DNA from: Luteimonas granuli
Lineage (GTDB): Bacteria > Pseudomonadota > Gammaproteobacteria > Xanthomonadales > Xanthomonadaceae
Direction: 5' to 3'
DNA length: 64,000 nucleotides
NCBI RefSeq assembly: GCF_007795095.1
Contig: NZ_CP042218.1
Span: forward strand, 1-64,000
The notes beneath the pieces were generated by a model, which was not told where the DNA came from, searched no databases, and saw only the letters and a list, made by a program, of their open reading frames with translations. How positions within the stretch are numbered: the first letter of the stretch is position 1; every line of letters begins with the position of its first letter. Position numbers and translations under genes: made by a program. Below are positions 8,965 to 17,957 of the stretch, one piece after another.

Positions 8965-11293
8965 CAACTGCGCTGGCGGAACCGGGCGCGATCGGAAAGC
9001 ACCACGGGGACCGACTTCGAGGTCGGCGTGCGCGAGACTTCGGCATGGCTCGACAGCGGCACCAGCGGTTCGTCTCGGATGGTAGGCCGCCAGGCAACCG
9101 CGCGATGGCGTACTCCCCAGCGAAGCGCTTCGCCTGTCGGCGCACGCCGTCGTCGCAAGGCTCCAGGTCGACCCGGTCGATGCCCAGCGCGGCGATGTCC
9201 TCGCGGTGGATGAACAGCACCCCGGCGCTCGCCGAAGACGCCGCGACCAGTCGTCGAAGGCCGTAGACCGTGGTGTTGTACTGGTCGTGCGAGCACATGT
9301 TGGCCAGCGGGAACACCGGCTGCGCGGATGCGGTTCCCGGCTCGCCGCGCGCGGCAGGCGCCGGCCGGATCCGGTCGTCGACCGGCACCGCGGCCGGCAC
9401 GAAGCCGCCCTGCCGCTGGGCGTGTCCCAGCGCCGGTCGTGCGCCGTTGGACGAGCCCAGCGGGGGAAACCGGGCGCCGCGGGCGTTGAAGTCCGTGGAA
9501 ATCGTCGAAGACCCGCGCGCGATCAGGTCGCTGGATGCGGTCGTAATCGTCCTTGAGCGCAGCCAGTCGACCTTCGAGCGTGCGCCCAGCGTCGCCCGCG
9601 CCAGCCGCGCCACGATCATCGGCTCCGACAGCAGGGTGTCCGGGCGCGGCCGGATGCCCGCCGACAGGTGATACCATGCTCATCGGGTCTCGACCGTGAT
9701 TGCCTGCAGGCCCCGAAGGCCTGCATGTCGATCTCCGGTGGTCCCAGGCAGGGCAGGATCAGGGCTTCCGCGCCCGTGCACCAGGTGGCTGCGGTTGAGG
9801 CTTTGTGGCGACGTGCACGGTCAGCGCGGCTGCTGCGGCCGCGCGCGGTCGCTTCCGTGTCCGGCGTGGCCGGCGGAGTTGCCGCCCATGGCGAAGAAGG
9901 CCTTCGGCCGTTGCCTTTCGCGATCGCGAGCCTCGATCGCGCCGATGGTGTCGTAGCCCCAGCCTGCGCCGCGGCTCGAAGCCAGAAGACATCGCGCAGC
10001 CGGTCGAGGAAGTCCGCCGGCGGCTGCTCCTTGAATCATCATCGTGCGGTCGCCCTGCACGTTGCTGTGTCCGCGCACCGGACACAGTCCTGCGCGGCCG
10101 AAGCCGATGTTCCCGCGCAGAAGCATCAGGTTGGCGATCATGTGGATCGTCGCCACCGAGTGCCGCCGGTACTGGGTGATGCCCCTGCCCCAGCAGGCGA
10201 TCACGCGCTCGGACCGCAGGTAGAGCTCGCCCGCCTGGCGCACGCTGCGTGGACAGGCCGGATCCGGCGACGATGGGTGTCCCAGCGCTCCGCCTGCACC
10301 GTCGGCGGCGAAGGCCTGGAAGCCGGTGGTGTGCGCCGCGATGAAGTCGCGATCAGCAGCGAGGCCCTGCCGTTCGCGAGTTCTTCGGCGTCGCGCTCCG
10401 AGCACGTGCTTGATGATTCCCTTCACCGCGGCCAGGTCGCCGCCGATCTTCAGGCTGGTAATAGTCCGGAAGCGATCCTCGTCGAGCCGCCGCGCGCCAT
10501 CTCCAGCGTGTCCTGGATCCGCGCGAAACGCTCCAGCCCGCGCTCTCGCAGGGTTGAAGGCGGCGATCCGGCAGCCGCGCTTCGCCGCATCGCGCAGCTC
10601 GCGAGCATGCGGGGGTGGTTGGTGCCGGGTTCTGGCCGAAGACGAGGATGCCGTCGGCCTGTTCGAAATCCTGCAGCGACACCGTGCCCTTGCCGACGCC
10701 GATACCGCTGCTTTGCGCCGTGCCCGAGGATTCGTGGCACATGTTCGAGCAGTCCGGGAAGTTGTTCGTGCCGTACTCGCGCACGAACAGCTGGTAGAAG
10801 GAAGGCGGCTTGTTGGACGTGCGGCCCGGAGGTATAGGAACACCGCTTCGTCAGGCGAGGGCAGGGCATCGGAGTGCTTCGCGATGAGCGCAGAAGGCCT
10901 CGTCCCCAGCTCGCCGGAACGTAGTGGTCGCTGGCGGCGTCGTAGCGCATCGGCGTGGTCAGCCGGCCCTGCTGTTCCAGCCAGTGGTCGCTGTACTCGG
11001 CCAGCGTCGACACGCTGTGGCGCGCGAACAGTTCCGGCCCGGCGCGATGGCGGGTGGCCTCCGCCGCCACGGCCTTGGCGCCGTTCTCGCAGAACTCGAA
11101 GGTCGAGCCGTGCTCGCGGTCGGGCCAGGCGCAACCCGGGCAGTCGAAGCCGTCGGGCTGGTTGGTGCGCAGCAGCGCCCGTGCGCCGCCGACGCCCACG
11201 TCCTCCCTTCAGCAGCTGCCGGGCGACGCTCTTCGCCCGTCCCAGCCACCGGCGGGCCCAGGGTAGTCGCGGATGACAGGGCCCGCCGGTCAT
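8965..11293 (-). CDS. YdeP/FdhF-like molybdopterin oxidoreductase, frame-broken
   Basis: The stitched protein, about 770 residues, reads GVGGARALLRTNQPDGFDCPGCAWPDREHGSTFEFCENGAKAVAAE, RYDAASDHYVPASW, REYGTNNFPDCSNMCHESSGTA, ADGILVFGQNP, RGCRIAAFNP, GLCPVRGHSNVQGDRTM, KAFFAMGGN, FPLANMCSHDQYNTTVYGL and finally ALVPLSSHAEVSRTPTSKSVPVVL. These are the landmarks of the YdeP-type branch of formate-dehydrogenase-H-like molybdopterin oxidoreductases. The branch includes CPGCAWPD in place of a classical iron-sulfur motif. E. coli YdeP is linked to acid resistance, but the reaction of this branch is not established. The ATG at 11291-11293 overlaps the fdhD stop (ATGA), so the two are coupled. Many frame switches are present. 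The exact stop near 8965 is inferred from the end of family similarity. Confidence 0.8.
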
Positions 11294-12189
11294 GGTGTCG
11301 CCCCCGCCGGTGTCACCGATGCCGGCATCGCCCGTGTCCACCCGGGTGCGTCCGGCTCCGCCACGAGCCGGTGCCCGTGCGTATAGACCGCCTGTCCGTT
11401 CCCGCGCGAATCCCACCAGGGTCGGGTTGGCGCGCTCCGCCGAGATCGCCAGCGCCGTGGGTGCCGAGATCGCCGCCATGAAGGCGTGCCGGCGCTCGCG
11501 GCCATTCATCGCCATCTCGTAGCTCCGCGCGGCTGGTGACCACCAGGAAACCGGCCGCAGGGTCGTAGCCACCGGCATGCATGGGCCCGATCAGCTTGTC
11601 GAGCGCGTTGTGCCGGCCCACGTCCTCGCGCGCCAGCAGCAGACGTCCCGTCAAGCGACGCCCAGCCCGCCGCGTGCACCGCGCCGGTGACCGCCGTGAT
11701 CGCCTGCGCCCGGTGCAGTCCGCCGAGGCGGCGCGGAGCGCCGCCGTGCCCACCCTCACGTCGGTCGATACCGGTGGCGGCCAGCGCCCAGCGCGCCGCC
11801 TCCAGCAGCTCGCTGCCGCAGACGCCGCAGCCGCTGCGTCCGCTCATGCTGCGCCGCCGCAGGGGCCAGGCCCCGGCGCGGTCGGCCGGGATGCGCGGCC
11901 AGCCGGACCTCGACGCCTTCGATCAGCTCGTCGATGCGCTCGATGACCGCGTCTTCCATGCGCTCGACGATGCCTCGCTGAGCGCGAAGCCGGTCGCGAA
12001 GTCCGGCCAGTCACGGCGGGCGTGGCCATCATCACCGCGAAGGGCTCGTCGTTGTAGACGAAGGCGACGGGAACCTCTTCGGCGACATAGATCGTCGAGG
12101 AGGTGGCGGGCACCGTCGCGCCAGCGTTCGACAGAGCGCAGGACGCTGCCTCGAGGCGTGGCGGGAGGTCGGGAATCGGGACCGGACAT
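11290..12189 (-). CDS. fdhD: Formate dehydrogenase accessory sulfurtransferase FdhD, frame-broken
   Basis: Stitched frames give VAEEVPVAFVYNDEPFAVMMATP, DWPDFATGFALSEGIVERMEDA, SGRSGCGVCGSELLEAA (the conserved CGxCG cysteine pair), RAQAITAVTGAVHAAGWASLDG and LLLAREDVGRHNALDKLIGPM. After these come [56 protein letters not shown]. FdhD transfers sulfur from IscS to the molybdenum cofactor of formate dehydrogenase-type enzymes before they become active. It overlaps the oxidoreductase gene by four bases, which supports that enzyme as its client. The ATG at 12187-12189 is chosen because the reading starts within 30 codons of the conserved region. At least five frame changes occur. Confidence 0.85.
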
Positions 12190-12259
12190 GCCGCTAGGAT
12201 GGCCCGCGGGCCTCGCGCGGGCAATCCGGGACCGGCGGGGGCGCGGTCTCCTCCCCCAG

Positions 12260-12625
12260 TCATTCCAGCAGGCGCTCGACCGTCGCCCTCGAGTCGGCGT
12301 GCAGCGCCAGAAGTCCGGAACGCCTTGGCCGCGGATGCGCCGTTCGAGGGCGGCAATGCGAATGCAGCCGCCGCCGCCGAGTCCAGTGCATCCTGTCGGC
12401 CGCGAAGGCCGGCGTGCGTCAGCACCAGGCGTGTTTTCCCGTGCATGGCCAGGCCGAAGCGGCCGCCGGTCGCGAGCTCGGTCGGTCCGCCCATGAACCA
12501 GCGTGCGCGCAGCTCTCCCGGGTCCACCAGGTGCTCGCCAGATCCTGTCGACGGGCGCGTCCAGCAGGCGCTCGAAGCGCAGGGTTGTGGTGGTGATGGT
12601 GTCGGGGGATGTCGCGTTGGTTCAT
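12260..12625 (-). CDS. SRPBCC/AHSA1-like protein, frame-broken
   Basis: Starts MNQRD at the ATG 12623-12625, preceded by GGAG. Stitched frames give TTLRFERLLDAPVDRIWEHLVDPGELRARWFMGGPTELATGGRFGLAMHGKTRLVLTHAGLRGRQDAL and end ...TVERLLE. The pattern of hydrophobic strands, the LRARWF and the ELVxGGRF-type segment are those of the START/Bet v 1 (SRPBCC) superfamily, in the Activator-of-Hsp90/AHSA1-like branch. Such proteins bind hydrophobic ligands, and many have no assigned role. At about 121 residues it is shorter than usual (140-160), probably because bases are missing. It lies 70 bases before fdhD on the same strand. A link to molybdoenzyme maturation is not implied by the family. Confidence 0.6.
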
Positions 12626-13025
12626 GGCAGGCTCCAGGCAGGAGGCGGCGCATCACGTAAAAGTACGCCCTCGGGGGGCGATGGCGTGCAGTCGCCGCGC
12701 TCCTGGCGCCCGGTCGCGCCTTGAAGTCGCCTCGTTGGGGTCCGCGCCGCCCGTCCCGCGCACCAGGTGCTCCCCGGCGATTCTCCGCGTGCCTGCTGCC
12801 ACTGCCGGCCGCCGGCCATCCATGGCAGCTGTCCGCACCCCTGTGCGCGGGACGGGCTCCGGCGTTCTGCGGCTTCGGGAGGGAAGATCAAGAGCAAGAG
12901 CGGTCGCGGGCAGGGCAACTCCTGGTCATGACGCCCGTTTCGACGTCGACGTGGCCCTCGTCCCGACCGCGACCAAAGGTCGTGCCCGCCGCGGATGCAG
13001 GGGTCACTCGATAGGGGAAGAACCG
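12626..13025. other. About 400 bases with no recognisable gene
   Basis: Both strands were read in all frames. Open stretches exist on each strand but match no family and lack the third-position bias of neighbouring genes. They also change composition abruptly. The area lies between the tmRNA terminator and the SRPBCC gene, within the low-quality part of the window. A small frame-shattered gene cannot be excluded. Confidence 0.4.
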
Positions 13026-13056
13026 AAAAAACCCCGACCGGAACGGTCGGGTCTTT
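13026..13056 (-). terminator. Rho-independent terminator of ssrA
   Basis: On the minus strand, immediately after the tmRNA 3' end, ACCCGACCG pairs with CGGTCGGGGT around a TTCC loop, followed by a run of T. It is a G/C-rich stem with a U-tract, a typical intrinsic terminator. Confidence 0.8.
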
Positions 13057-13059
13057 TGG

Positions 13060-13412
13060 TGGTGGGGTGGCGGGAGTTGAACCCGCGTCCGAAGGCACTC
13101 CATCCCCGGCACTACATGCTTAGCCCACCGTTGTGTCTCGTTCCCCGGCAGCACGGTGTGCGAAGCGCACCGGGAACCAGCCTGTGAGTTCAACCACGGC
13201 AGACAGGCGGCCGCGCGGGCTGGTTCCCCGTAATAGTGACCCTACATCCACGAGCACGGGCACAAGTGGGTTCGGGGCTTACGCCTTAAGCGGCGAGAGC
13301 GTAGTTGTCGTCGTTGGCGACTAATGTGTTTGCCGCTGGATTTACGAGGAGAAGCTGCCCCTCGGCATGCGCCAGGCGATTTCGCAACCCCCGTCGAAGC
13401 CCAGTACACCTC
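13060..13412 (-). ncRNA. ssrA: tmRNA (transfer-messenger RNA)
   Basis: About 353 nucleotides. The 3' part reads GGACGCGGGTTCAACTCCCGCC and ends in ACCA, the T-arm and acceptor of tmRNA. The 5' part carries the conserved GGGCTTCGACGGGGGTTGCGAA block. The mRNA-like segment resumes at GCC and encodes ANDDNYALAA followed by TAA (13286-13318). The E. coli tag is ANDENYALAA, so one residue differs. With SmpB (gene at 15784) it rescues stalled ribosomes and tags the nascent chain for proteolysis. The 5' acceptor strand reads GAGGTG where GGGGTG would pair with CACCCC. This A may be a base error in a poor-quality region. Confidence 0.95.
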
Positions 13413-13465
13413 GTATCCGGGACATCTGGCGCCTGCCGGGTGGCGAGAACGCGCTTGACGGCACC

Positions 13466-13493
13466 AGTATAGGGCGGTCACGACGCCTCGCAA
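13466..13493 (-). promoter_or_regulatory. Probable sigma-70 promoter of ssrA
   Basis: On the minus strand TTGCGA (13488-13493) and TATACT (13466-13471) are separated by 16 bases. The -10 element ends 53 bases before the mature tmRNA 5' end. That leaves a leader of roughly 45 bases to be removed by RNase P, as is usual for pre-tmRNA. Confidence 0.55.
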
Positions 13494-13583
13494 GGGCGGG
13501 GAGGTCGAGGCCGCGGAGCCGTTCAGGGCGCGATCGGCGGACATGCCGGTACACTCGCTCCGGGGCGGGGTCGGATCAGCGGT

Positions 13584-15781
13584 ATGCTCGGTGACCATAT
13601 GGTCAGGCTCGACGACACGTCCGCGCGGAAACCCTTGCCGGCCCGTCAGGGGCTACTCCTGGCGTTGCTGGTGCTGGTTGCGTCGCTGACCCTGGTGGTG
13701 TATGCGGTCGGCGCCGACGGCCGCGAGCGCGCCCTGGCCGGGACGCGGCTGGCCGGCGAGGCCGAGCAGGTGGTCGCGGGTCTCCGGCAGCAGCTGCTGA
13801 CCTACGAACTGATCACCCGCGGCGGTGTCTCGCTGCTGGCGGCCATCGACCGGCCCGGCGAACGCCAGTGGCGCAACTACGCCGACGGCCTGGAGCTCGC
13901 GCGCCGGTTCCCGGCCATGCTCGGGCTCTGCTATGTCGCGGCGATGTCGCCGGCGCAACTGCATGACTACCAGCTGGAGCGGCGCGACACCTCGCGTGAA
14001 CTGTTCCGGATCGATCCGCCCGGCGCCCGGCCGCAGTACGGGCCGATCGTTGCTTCGAGCCGCGGACCCTGGCCGGTGGCGGTGTCATCGGCTTCGACAT
14101 GCTCACGAGCCGGTGCATGCCGCGGCCATGAACGCCGCGCGCGCCAGCGCGGCGGCGCGGATCACAGCGCCGCTGTCCGCGGTCCAGGAGGGCGCGGGGC
14201 CTGGCCTGGTGATCTACGCCCCGGTGTACCGCAACGGGATCGTGCCGGCCAGGCCGGCGGCGCGGACCGCGGCGCTCGCCGGCTGGGTCTGCGTGCCGTT
14301 CCCGCCTCGACGCCTTCGTGGCGGCGGCGGTGCGTGCGGCCGCGCCGGCCTCTCCTGCGCATCGTCGACATCGGCGAGGAGGACGACCCGGGCGACGACC
14401 TTCCGGTGTTCCCGGTCGGATCCACGGACTTCCCCGGCAGCGGGGTCGAAGGTGTGCGCCACAGCGTGGTCGAACAGGTCTATGGCCGCCGCTGGCGGCT
14501 CGAATTCCACCAGGCGCCGGTGCGCGGCGACGATGCCGGCCTGCTCGGTCCGGCGGGGACGATCTATGTCGGCGTGCTGGCCTCGCTGCTGCTGTTCGCG
14601 CTGGCGATGATCCTGGCGCACACGCAGTCGCGTGCCCAGCGCATCGCGGCGAAGATGAGCGAGTCCTACCGCCGCAGCGAACTGCGCTTCCGCAGCGCGA
14701 TCCGCTTTTCCCCGATCGGAAAGGCGCTGCTCGACCGCCACGGCCGGATCATCGACGCCAATCTTGCGGTGGCGGACATCCTGCGCTCCTCGCCCGAAGA
14801 GCTGATGGGACGCGATTTCGAAGGCCTGTTCACCGGAGCGGACACGGCGGCGGAAAGCGCGCGCGCGCCGCGTCGGGCAGCGTGTACCGCGTCACCCGCG
14901 ACCTGCGCCGCGAGGACGGTGCACATCCGCCACGTCCACCTGACCTATGCCCAGGTCCCGGGCGAGCATGGCCAGGACGTGACCAGCCTGGTCCAGGTGG
15001 AGGACATCACCGACCGGCTGCGCGCGGAGGCCCAGGTGCTGGCGCTCAACCGCCACCCTGGGGCGAGGGGTGGCGCAGCGCACGCGGGAGCTGACGCGCG
15101 CGAACGAGGAGCTGGAATCCCTTCGCCTACACGCATCTCCCACGACCTGCGCGCGCCGCTGCGCGCGATCGACGGTTCAGCCGGATGGTCGTCGAGCGCC
15201 ACGGCGAAGCCTTCGACGAGGTCGGGCGGGCTACATGGCGCGGGTGCGGGCGGCGACCGCGCGAGGACGGGGCTGATCGACGCGCTGCTGAAGATGTCGC
15301 GGGTCTCGCGTACCGAACTGCGGCGCGAACCGCTCGATCTGTCGACGATGGCCGAGGACATCGTCGCGGAGCTGGCGCAGGCCGAGCCCGGGCGCAGGGT
15401 CGAGGTCGTGATCGAGCCGGGGCTGCGGGCCTCCGGGCGACCGCACCCTGGTGCGCAACATGCTCGCCAACCTGCTTGGCAACGCGTGGGGAGTTCACCC
15501 GCGACAGCGAGCGGGCGCGGATCGTGTTCCGCCGCATCGAACACGGGGGAGCGGAGTGGTTCGAAGTGGCCGACAACGGGGTCGGCTTCGAACAGGCCTA
15601 CGCCGGCAAGCTGTTCCCGTCCGTTCCAGCGCCTGCATGCGGCCGACGAGTTCGCCGGCGAGGGCGTCGGCCTGGCGTCGGTGAAGCGGATCATCGAGCG
15701 CCACGGCGGCTCGATCAGCGGCGAGGAACTCCCGGTGGCGGCGCGCGTTCCTGCCTGCCCGAGGAGCACCCGGGAGAGTAG
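13584..15781 (+). CDS. CHASE/PAS membrane histidine kinase, frame-broken
   Basis: The first 150 codons are clean: a transmembrane helix ([21 protein letters not shown]) followed by a CHASE sensor domain ([50 protein letters not shown]). A second membrane segment lies near 14560-14615 ([20 protein letters not shown]). Then comes a PAS domain ([44 protein letters not shown]), HisKA ([13 protein letters not shown], phospho-acceptor histidine) and HATPase ([62 protein letters not shown]). It ends LPEEHPGE at a TAG (15779-15781), two bases before the smpB stop on the other strand. No partner regulator is adjacent. CHASE domains bind small periplasmic ligands. At least five indels are needed to join the domains; the ATG at 13599 is an alternative start. 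Confidence 0.75.
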
Positions 15782-15783
15782 CC

Positions 15784-16282
15784 TCAAGCGTCCGGGTTGT
15801 GCCGGCGCATCAGCCGCTGCCTTGTCGCGCTGCCAGTCGCGGTCCTTGGCGGCCTCGCGCTTGTCGTGGGCCTGTTTTCCCTTGGCGAGCGCGATCTCGG
15901 CCTTGACCTTGTTGCCCTTCCAGTAGAGCGCGGTCGGCACGATGGTGTAGCCCCTCGCGCTGCACCAGGCCGACCAGCTTGTCGATCTCGTGGCGGTGCA
16001 GCAGCAGCTTGCGCGTGCGGCGCTCGTCGGCGACGACGTGGGTCGACGCCTGGCTCAGCGGCGTGATCTGGCCGCCGAACAGGAACAGTTCGCCGCCGCG
16101 CACCACCGCGTAGCTCTCGCCGATGTTGGCGCGTCCGGCGCGGATGGCCTTGAGCTCCCGGCCCTGGAGGGCGAGCCCGGCCTCGTAGCGGTCGCCGAGC
16201 TGGTACTCGTGGCGCGCGCGCTTGTTGAGCGCGATCGTGCCACCGGCCGCGGCCTTTCCTTATCCTTGGTCTTCTTGCCCAT
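15784..16282 (-). CDS. smpB: SsrA-binding protein SmpB (one net frameshift)
   Basis: Stitched frames give [83 protein letters not shown]. The rest reads [79 protein letters not shown]. This is a complete SmpB of about 165 residues with its basic C-terminal tail, which enters the empty mRNA channel of stalled ribosomes. SmpB binds the tRNA-like part of tmRNA; ssrA lies 2.4 kb away on the same strand. The length (499) is not a multiple of three, confirming an indel. It diverges from ratA across 46 bases. This smpB-ratA-rnfH-bamE order is common in gammaproteobacteria. Confidence 0.92.
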
Positions 16283-16328
16283 CGCGCCATTCTCCCACGC
16301 CGTGGCGCGAACGGGAGGTCCGCCACCG

Positions 16329-16762
16329 ATGCCCTCAATCACCCGTTCCGCGCTGGTCGAGCATTCCGTGGCGCGGATGTTCGCGCTGGTCCAACGACGT
16401 CGCCGCCTATCCGCGGCGCTTCGCCTGGTGCAGCGGCGCGGAGGTGATCGGTTCCGCGCCCGACCACATGCTGGCGCGGCTCGAGCTGGGCATCGGCGGC
16501 ATCAGCACCTGGTTCACCACCGAGAATCGCCTGGCGCCGCACCGCACCGCTCGACATGCATCTCCGCGACGGGCCGTTCCGCAGGCTTGGAGGGGGCGCT
16601 GGGAGTTTCCATGCGCTGGACGAATCCGCCTGCAGGGTCACGCTCCGGCTCGATTTCGAGCCGCGCAGCCGTCTGCTGGTGCCGGCGCTGAAGCTCGGCC
16701 TGCAGGGCCTGGCCGACCGCATGGTCGACGACTTCGTGCGCGTCGCCGACGCCGGGGACTGA
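16329..16762 (+). CDS. ratA: RatA/COQ10-like START-domain protein (frameshifted)
   Basis: Stitched frames give MPSITRSALVEHSVARMFALVNDVAAYPRRFAWCSGAEVIG...LARLELGIGGISTWFTTENRLAPHRTLDMHLRDGPFRRLEG...FHALDESACRVTLRLDFEPRSRLLVPALKLGLQGLADRMVDDFVRVADAGD. This is the full-length ubiquinone-binding COQ10/RatA family, about 144 residues. E. coli RatA was described as inhibiting 70S ribosome association, while homologues act in coenzyme Q function. The ATG at 16329 and TGA at 16760 are clear. Two indels (one near 16395, one near 16545) break it. The rnfH gene follows after three bases, so the two are very probably co-transcribed. Confidence 0.9.
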
Positions 16763-16765
16763 GCG

Positions 16766-17022
16766 GTGCGCGTGGAAGTGGTGCTGGCACTGCCGCGCCG
16801 GTACCGGGCCGTGGTGCTGGACCTGCCGGCGACGGCCACGGTGGCCGATGCGGTGGCCGCGGCGCGGACTGCCGCTCGACGGCATCGACGGCCTTGCGCT
16901 GCACGGGCAGCGGGTCACGGAGACACGCGCGGCTGCGCGAGGGCGACCGCGTGGAACTGCTGAGGCCGTTGCAGATGGACCCGAAGGAAGCCCGCCGCCG
17001 CGCCGCGCGCACGGCGCGCTGA
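16766..17022 (+). CDS. rnfH: RnfH-family ubiquitin-like protein (frameshifted)
   Basis: Starts with GTG three bases after the ratA stop. Stitched frames read VRVEVVLALPRRYRAVVLDLPATATVADAVAAAGLPLDGIDGLALHGQRVTRDTRLREGDRVELLRPLQMDPKEARRRAARTAR, a beta-grasp UPF0125/RnfH protein of about 85 residues. The LREGDRVELLRPLxxDPKxxRRxR ending is the family signature. It is not part of the Rnf complex proper, and its function is unclear. It is regularly paired with ratA, as here. Its length (257 bases) shows an indel; extra bases near 16870 and 16922 shift the frame. Confidence 0.88.
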
Positions 17023-17030
17023 AGCCGGCC

Positions 17031-17430
17031 TCAGGCGCCCGCGGCGGCGCTGGTTGTTCTGGCGCGGCAGGTTGGGACCGAACTGCCGGCGCACGTCGCC
17101 GATCAGTTCCTTGTCGCGGTTCGGGAAATGGTCGCCTTCCCAGCGCGCGAGCGTGTCGCCCTCGAAATGCAGCACCAGGTTGCGCACTTCGGTGCCGCCG
17201 GTCCGGCCCACGCGCTCGCTGGCGGTGTAGTCCCAGCGGTCGTGGTGGAACGGATCCTGGATCGACGGCGTGCCGAGCAGGGCCAGCACCTGCTGGCGGT
17301 TCATGCCGGCCTGCAGCTGCTCCACGCTGGACGGCTGGACCAGGTTGCCCTGGTAGACCGGCTGCCGGTAGACGAGACCGCAGCCGGTGGTCAGCAGGGC
17401 GGCGAGGGCGGGGACGATCAGTGCGCGCAT
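17031..17430 (-). CDS. bamE: Outer membrane assembly lipoprotein BamE
   Basis: MRALIVPALAALLTTGCGLVYRQPVYQGNLVQPSSVEQLQAGMNRQQVLALLGTPSIQDPFHHDRWDYTASERVGRTGGTEVRNLVLHFEGDTLARWEGDHFPNRD is a clean lipoprotein. It has a signal peptide with lipobox LLTTGC (cysteine 17) and the SmpA/OmlA fold. BamE is a lipoprotein of the Bam complex that inserts beta-barrel proteins in the outer membrane. The frame then stays open past the expected end and runs 38 codons into the rnfH gene. A one-base indel near the end would restore a TGA at 17031-17033, giving about 132 residues. It diverges from fur, the arrangement called omlA-fur in Xanthomonas, so the two promoters share the 112-base gap. Confidence 0.9.
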
Positions 17431-17542
17431 GGAGGACCGGTTCGGGACGGACAATGCCGCGATGATACACTCGCCGTGCCGCCGCGCCGCCGACACCTGG
17501 CCACGGCAGCTGGCGCCCCCATCGCCGATGAATGGACGACGC

Positions 17543-17948
17543 ATGGAAACCAACGAGCTGCGCAAGGCGGGGTTGAAGGTCACCCACCCGCGGATGCGCA
17601 TCCTGCAGCTGCTCGAGCAGAAGACCTCGCAGCACCACATGACCGCCGAGGACATCTACCGCCAGCTGCTGGACGGCGGCGACGAGATCGGCCTGGCCAC
17701 CGTCTACCGCGTGCTCACCCAGTTCGAGGGCCGCCGGCCTGGTGCTCAAGCACAACTTCGAAGGGGGAACCGCGGTCTACGAGATCGACCGCGGCGGGCA
17801 CCACGACCACATGGTCGACGTGGACAGCGGAAAGATCATCGAGTTCGAGAGTCCCGAGATCGAAGAACTCCAGCACCAGATCGCCGAGAAGCACGGCTAC
17901 ATCCTTGAAGAGCACTCGCTGGTGCTCTACGTGCGCAAGAAGCGCTGA
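17543..17948 (+). CDS. fur: Ferric uptake regulator Fur (one frameshift)
   Basis: METNELRKAGLKVTHPRMRILQLLEQKTSQHHMTAEDIYRQLLDGGDEIGLATVYRVLTQFE is the winged-helix half. After one extra G near 17727 the frame continues LVLKHNFEGGTAVYEIDRGGHHDHMVDVDSGKIIEFESPEIEELQHQIAEKHGYILEEHSLVLYVRKKR. The metal-binding HHDH motif is intact. At about 135 residues it is full length and ends KKR as in other xanthomonads. With Fe2+ it represses iron-uptake genes. A TACACT -10-like element at 17466-17471 lies in the gap shared with bamE. The frameshift sits in a G-rich run and is very probably an error, since fur is rarely lost in this group. Confidence 0.94.
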
Positions 17949-17957
17949 GCGCGGGCC

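Noticed and set aside
12622-13187. Candidate genes on either strand between the SRPBCC gene and ssrA
   Set aside because: Two open frames of about 160-190 codons overlap on opposite strands and run into the tmRNA gene; neither shows a family signature or ribosome-binding site.
13455-13485. A plus-strand promoter (TTGACG) for the CHASE kinase
   Set aside because: No -10 hexamer lies at 16-18 bases; the nearby TATA sequence belongs better to the minus-strand ssrA promoter.
1-16282. Widespread pseudogenisation of the first 16 kb
   Set aside because: The encoded proteins keep all conserved motifs when frames are stitched, the indels occur in essential genes as well, and their density grades smoothly toward the window edge. 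Sequencing error explains it better.
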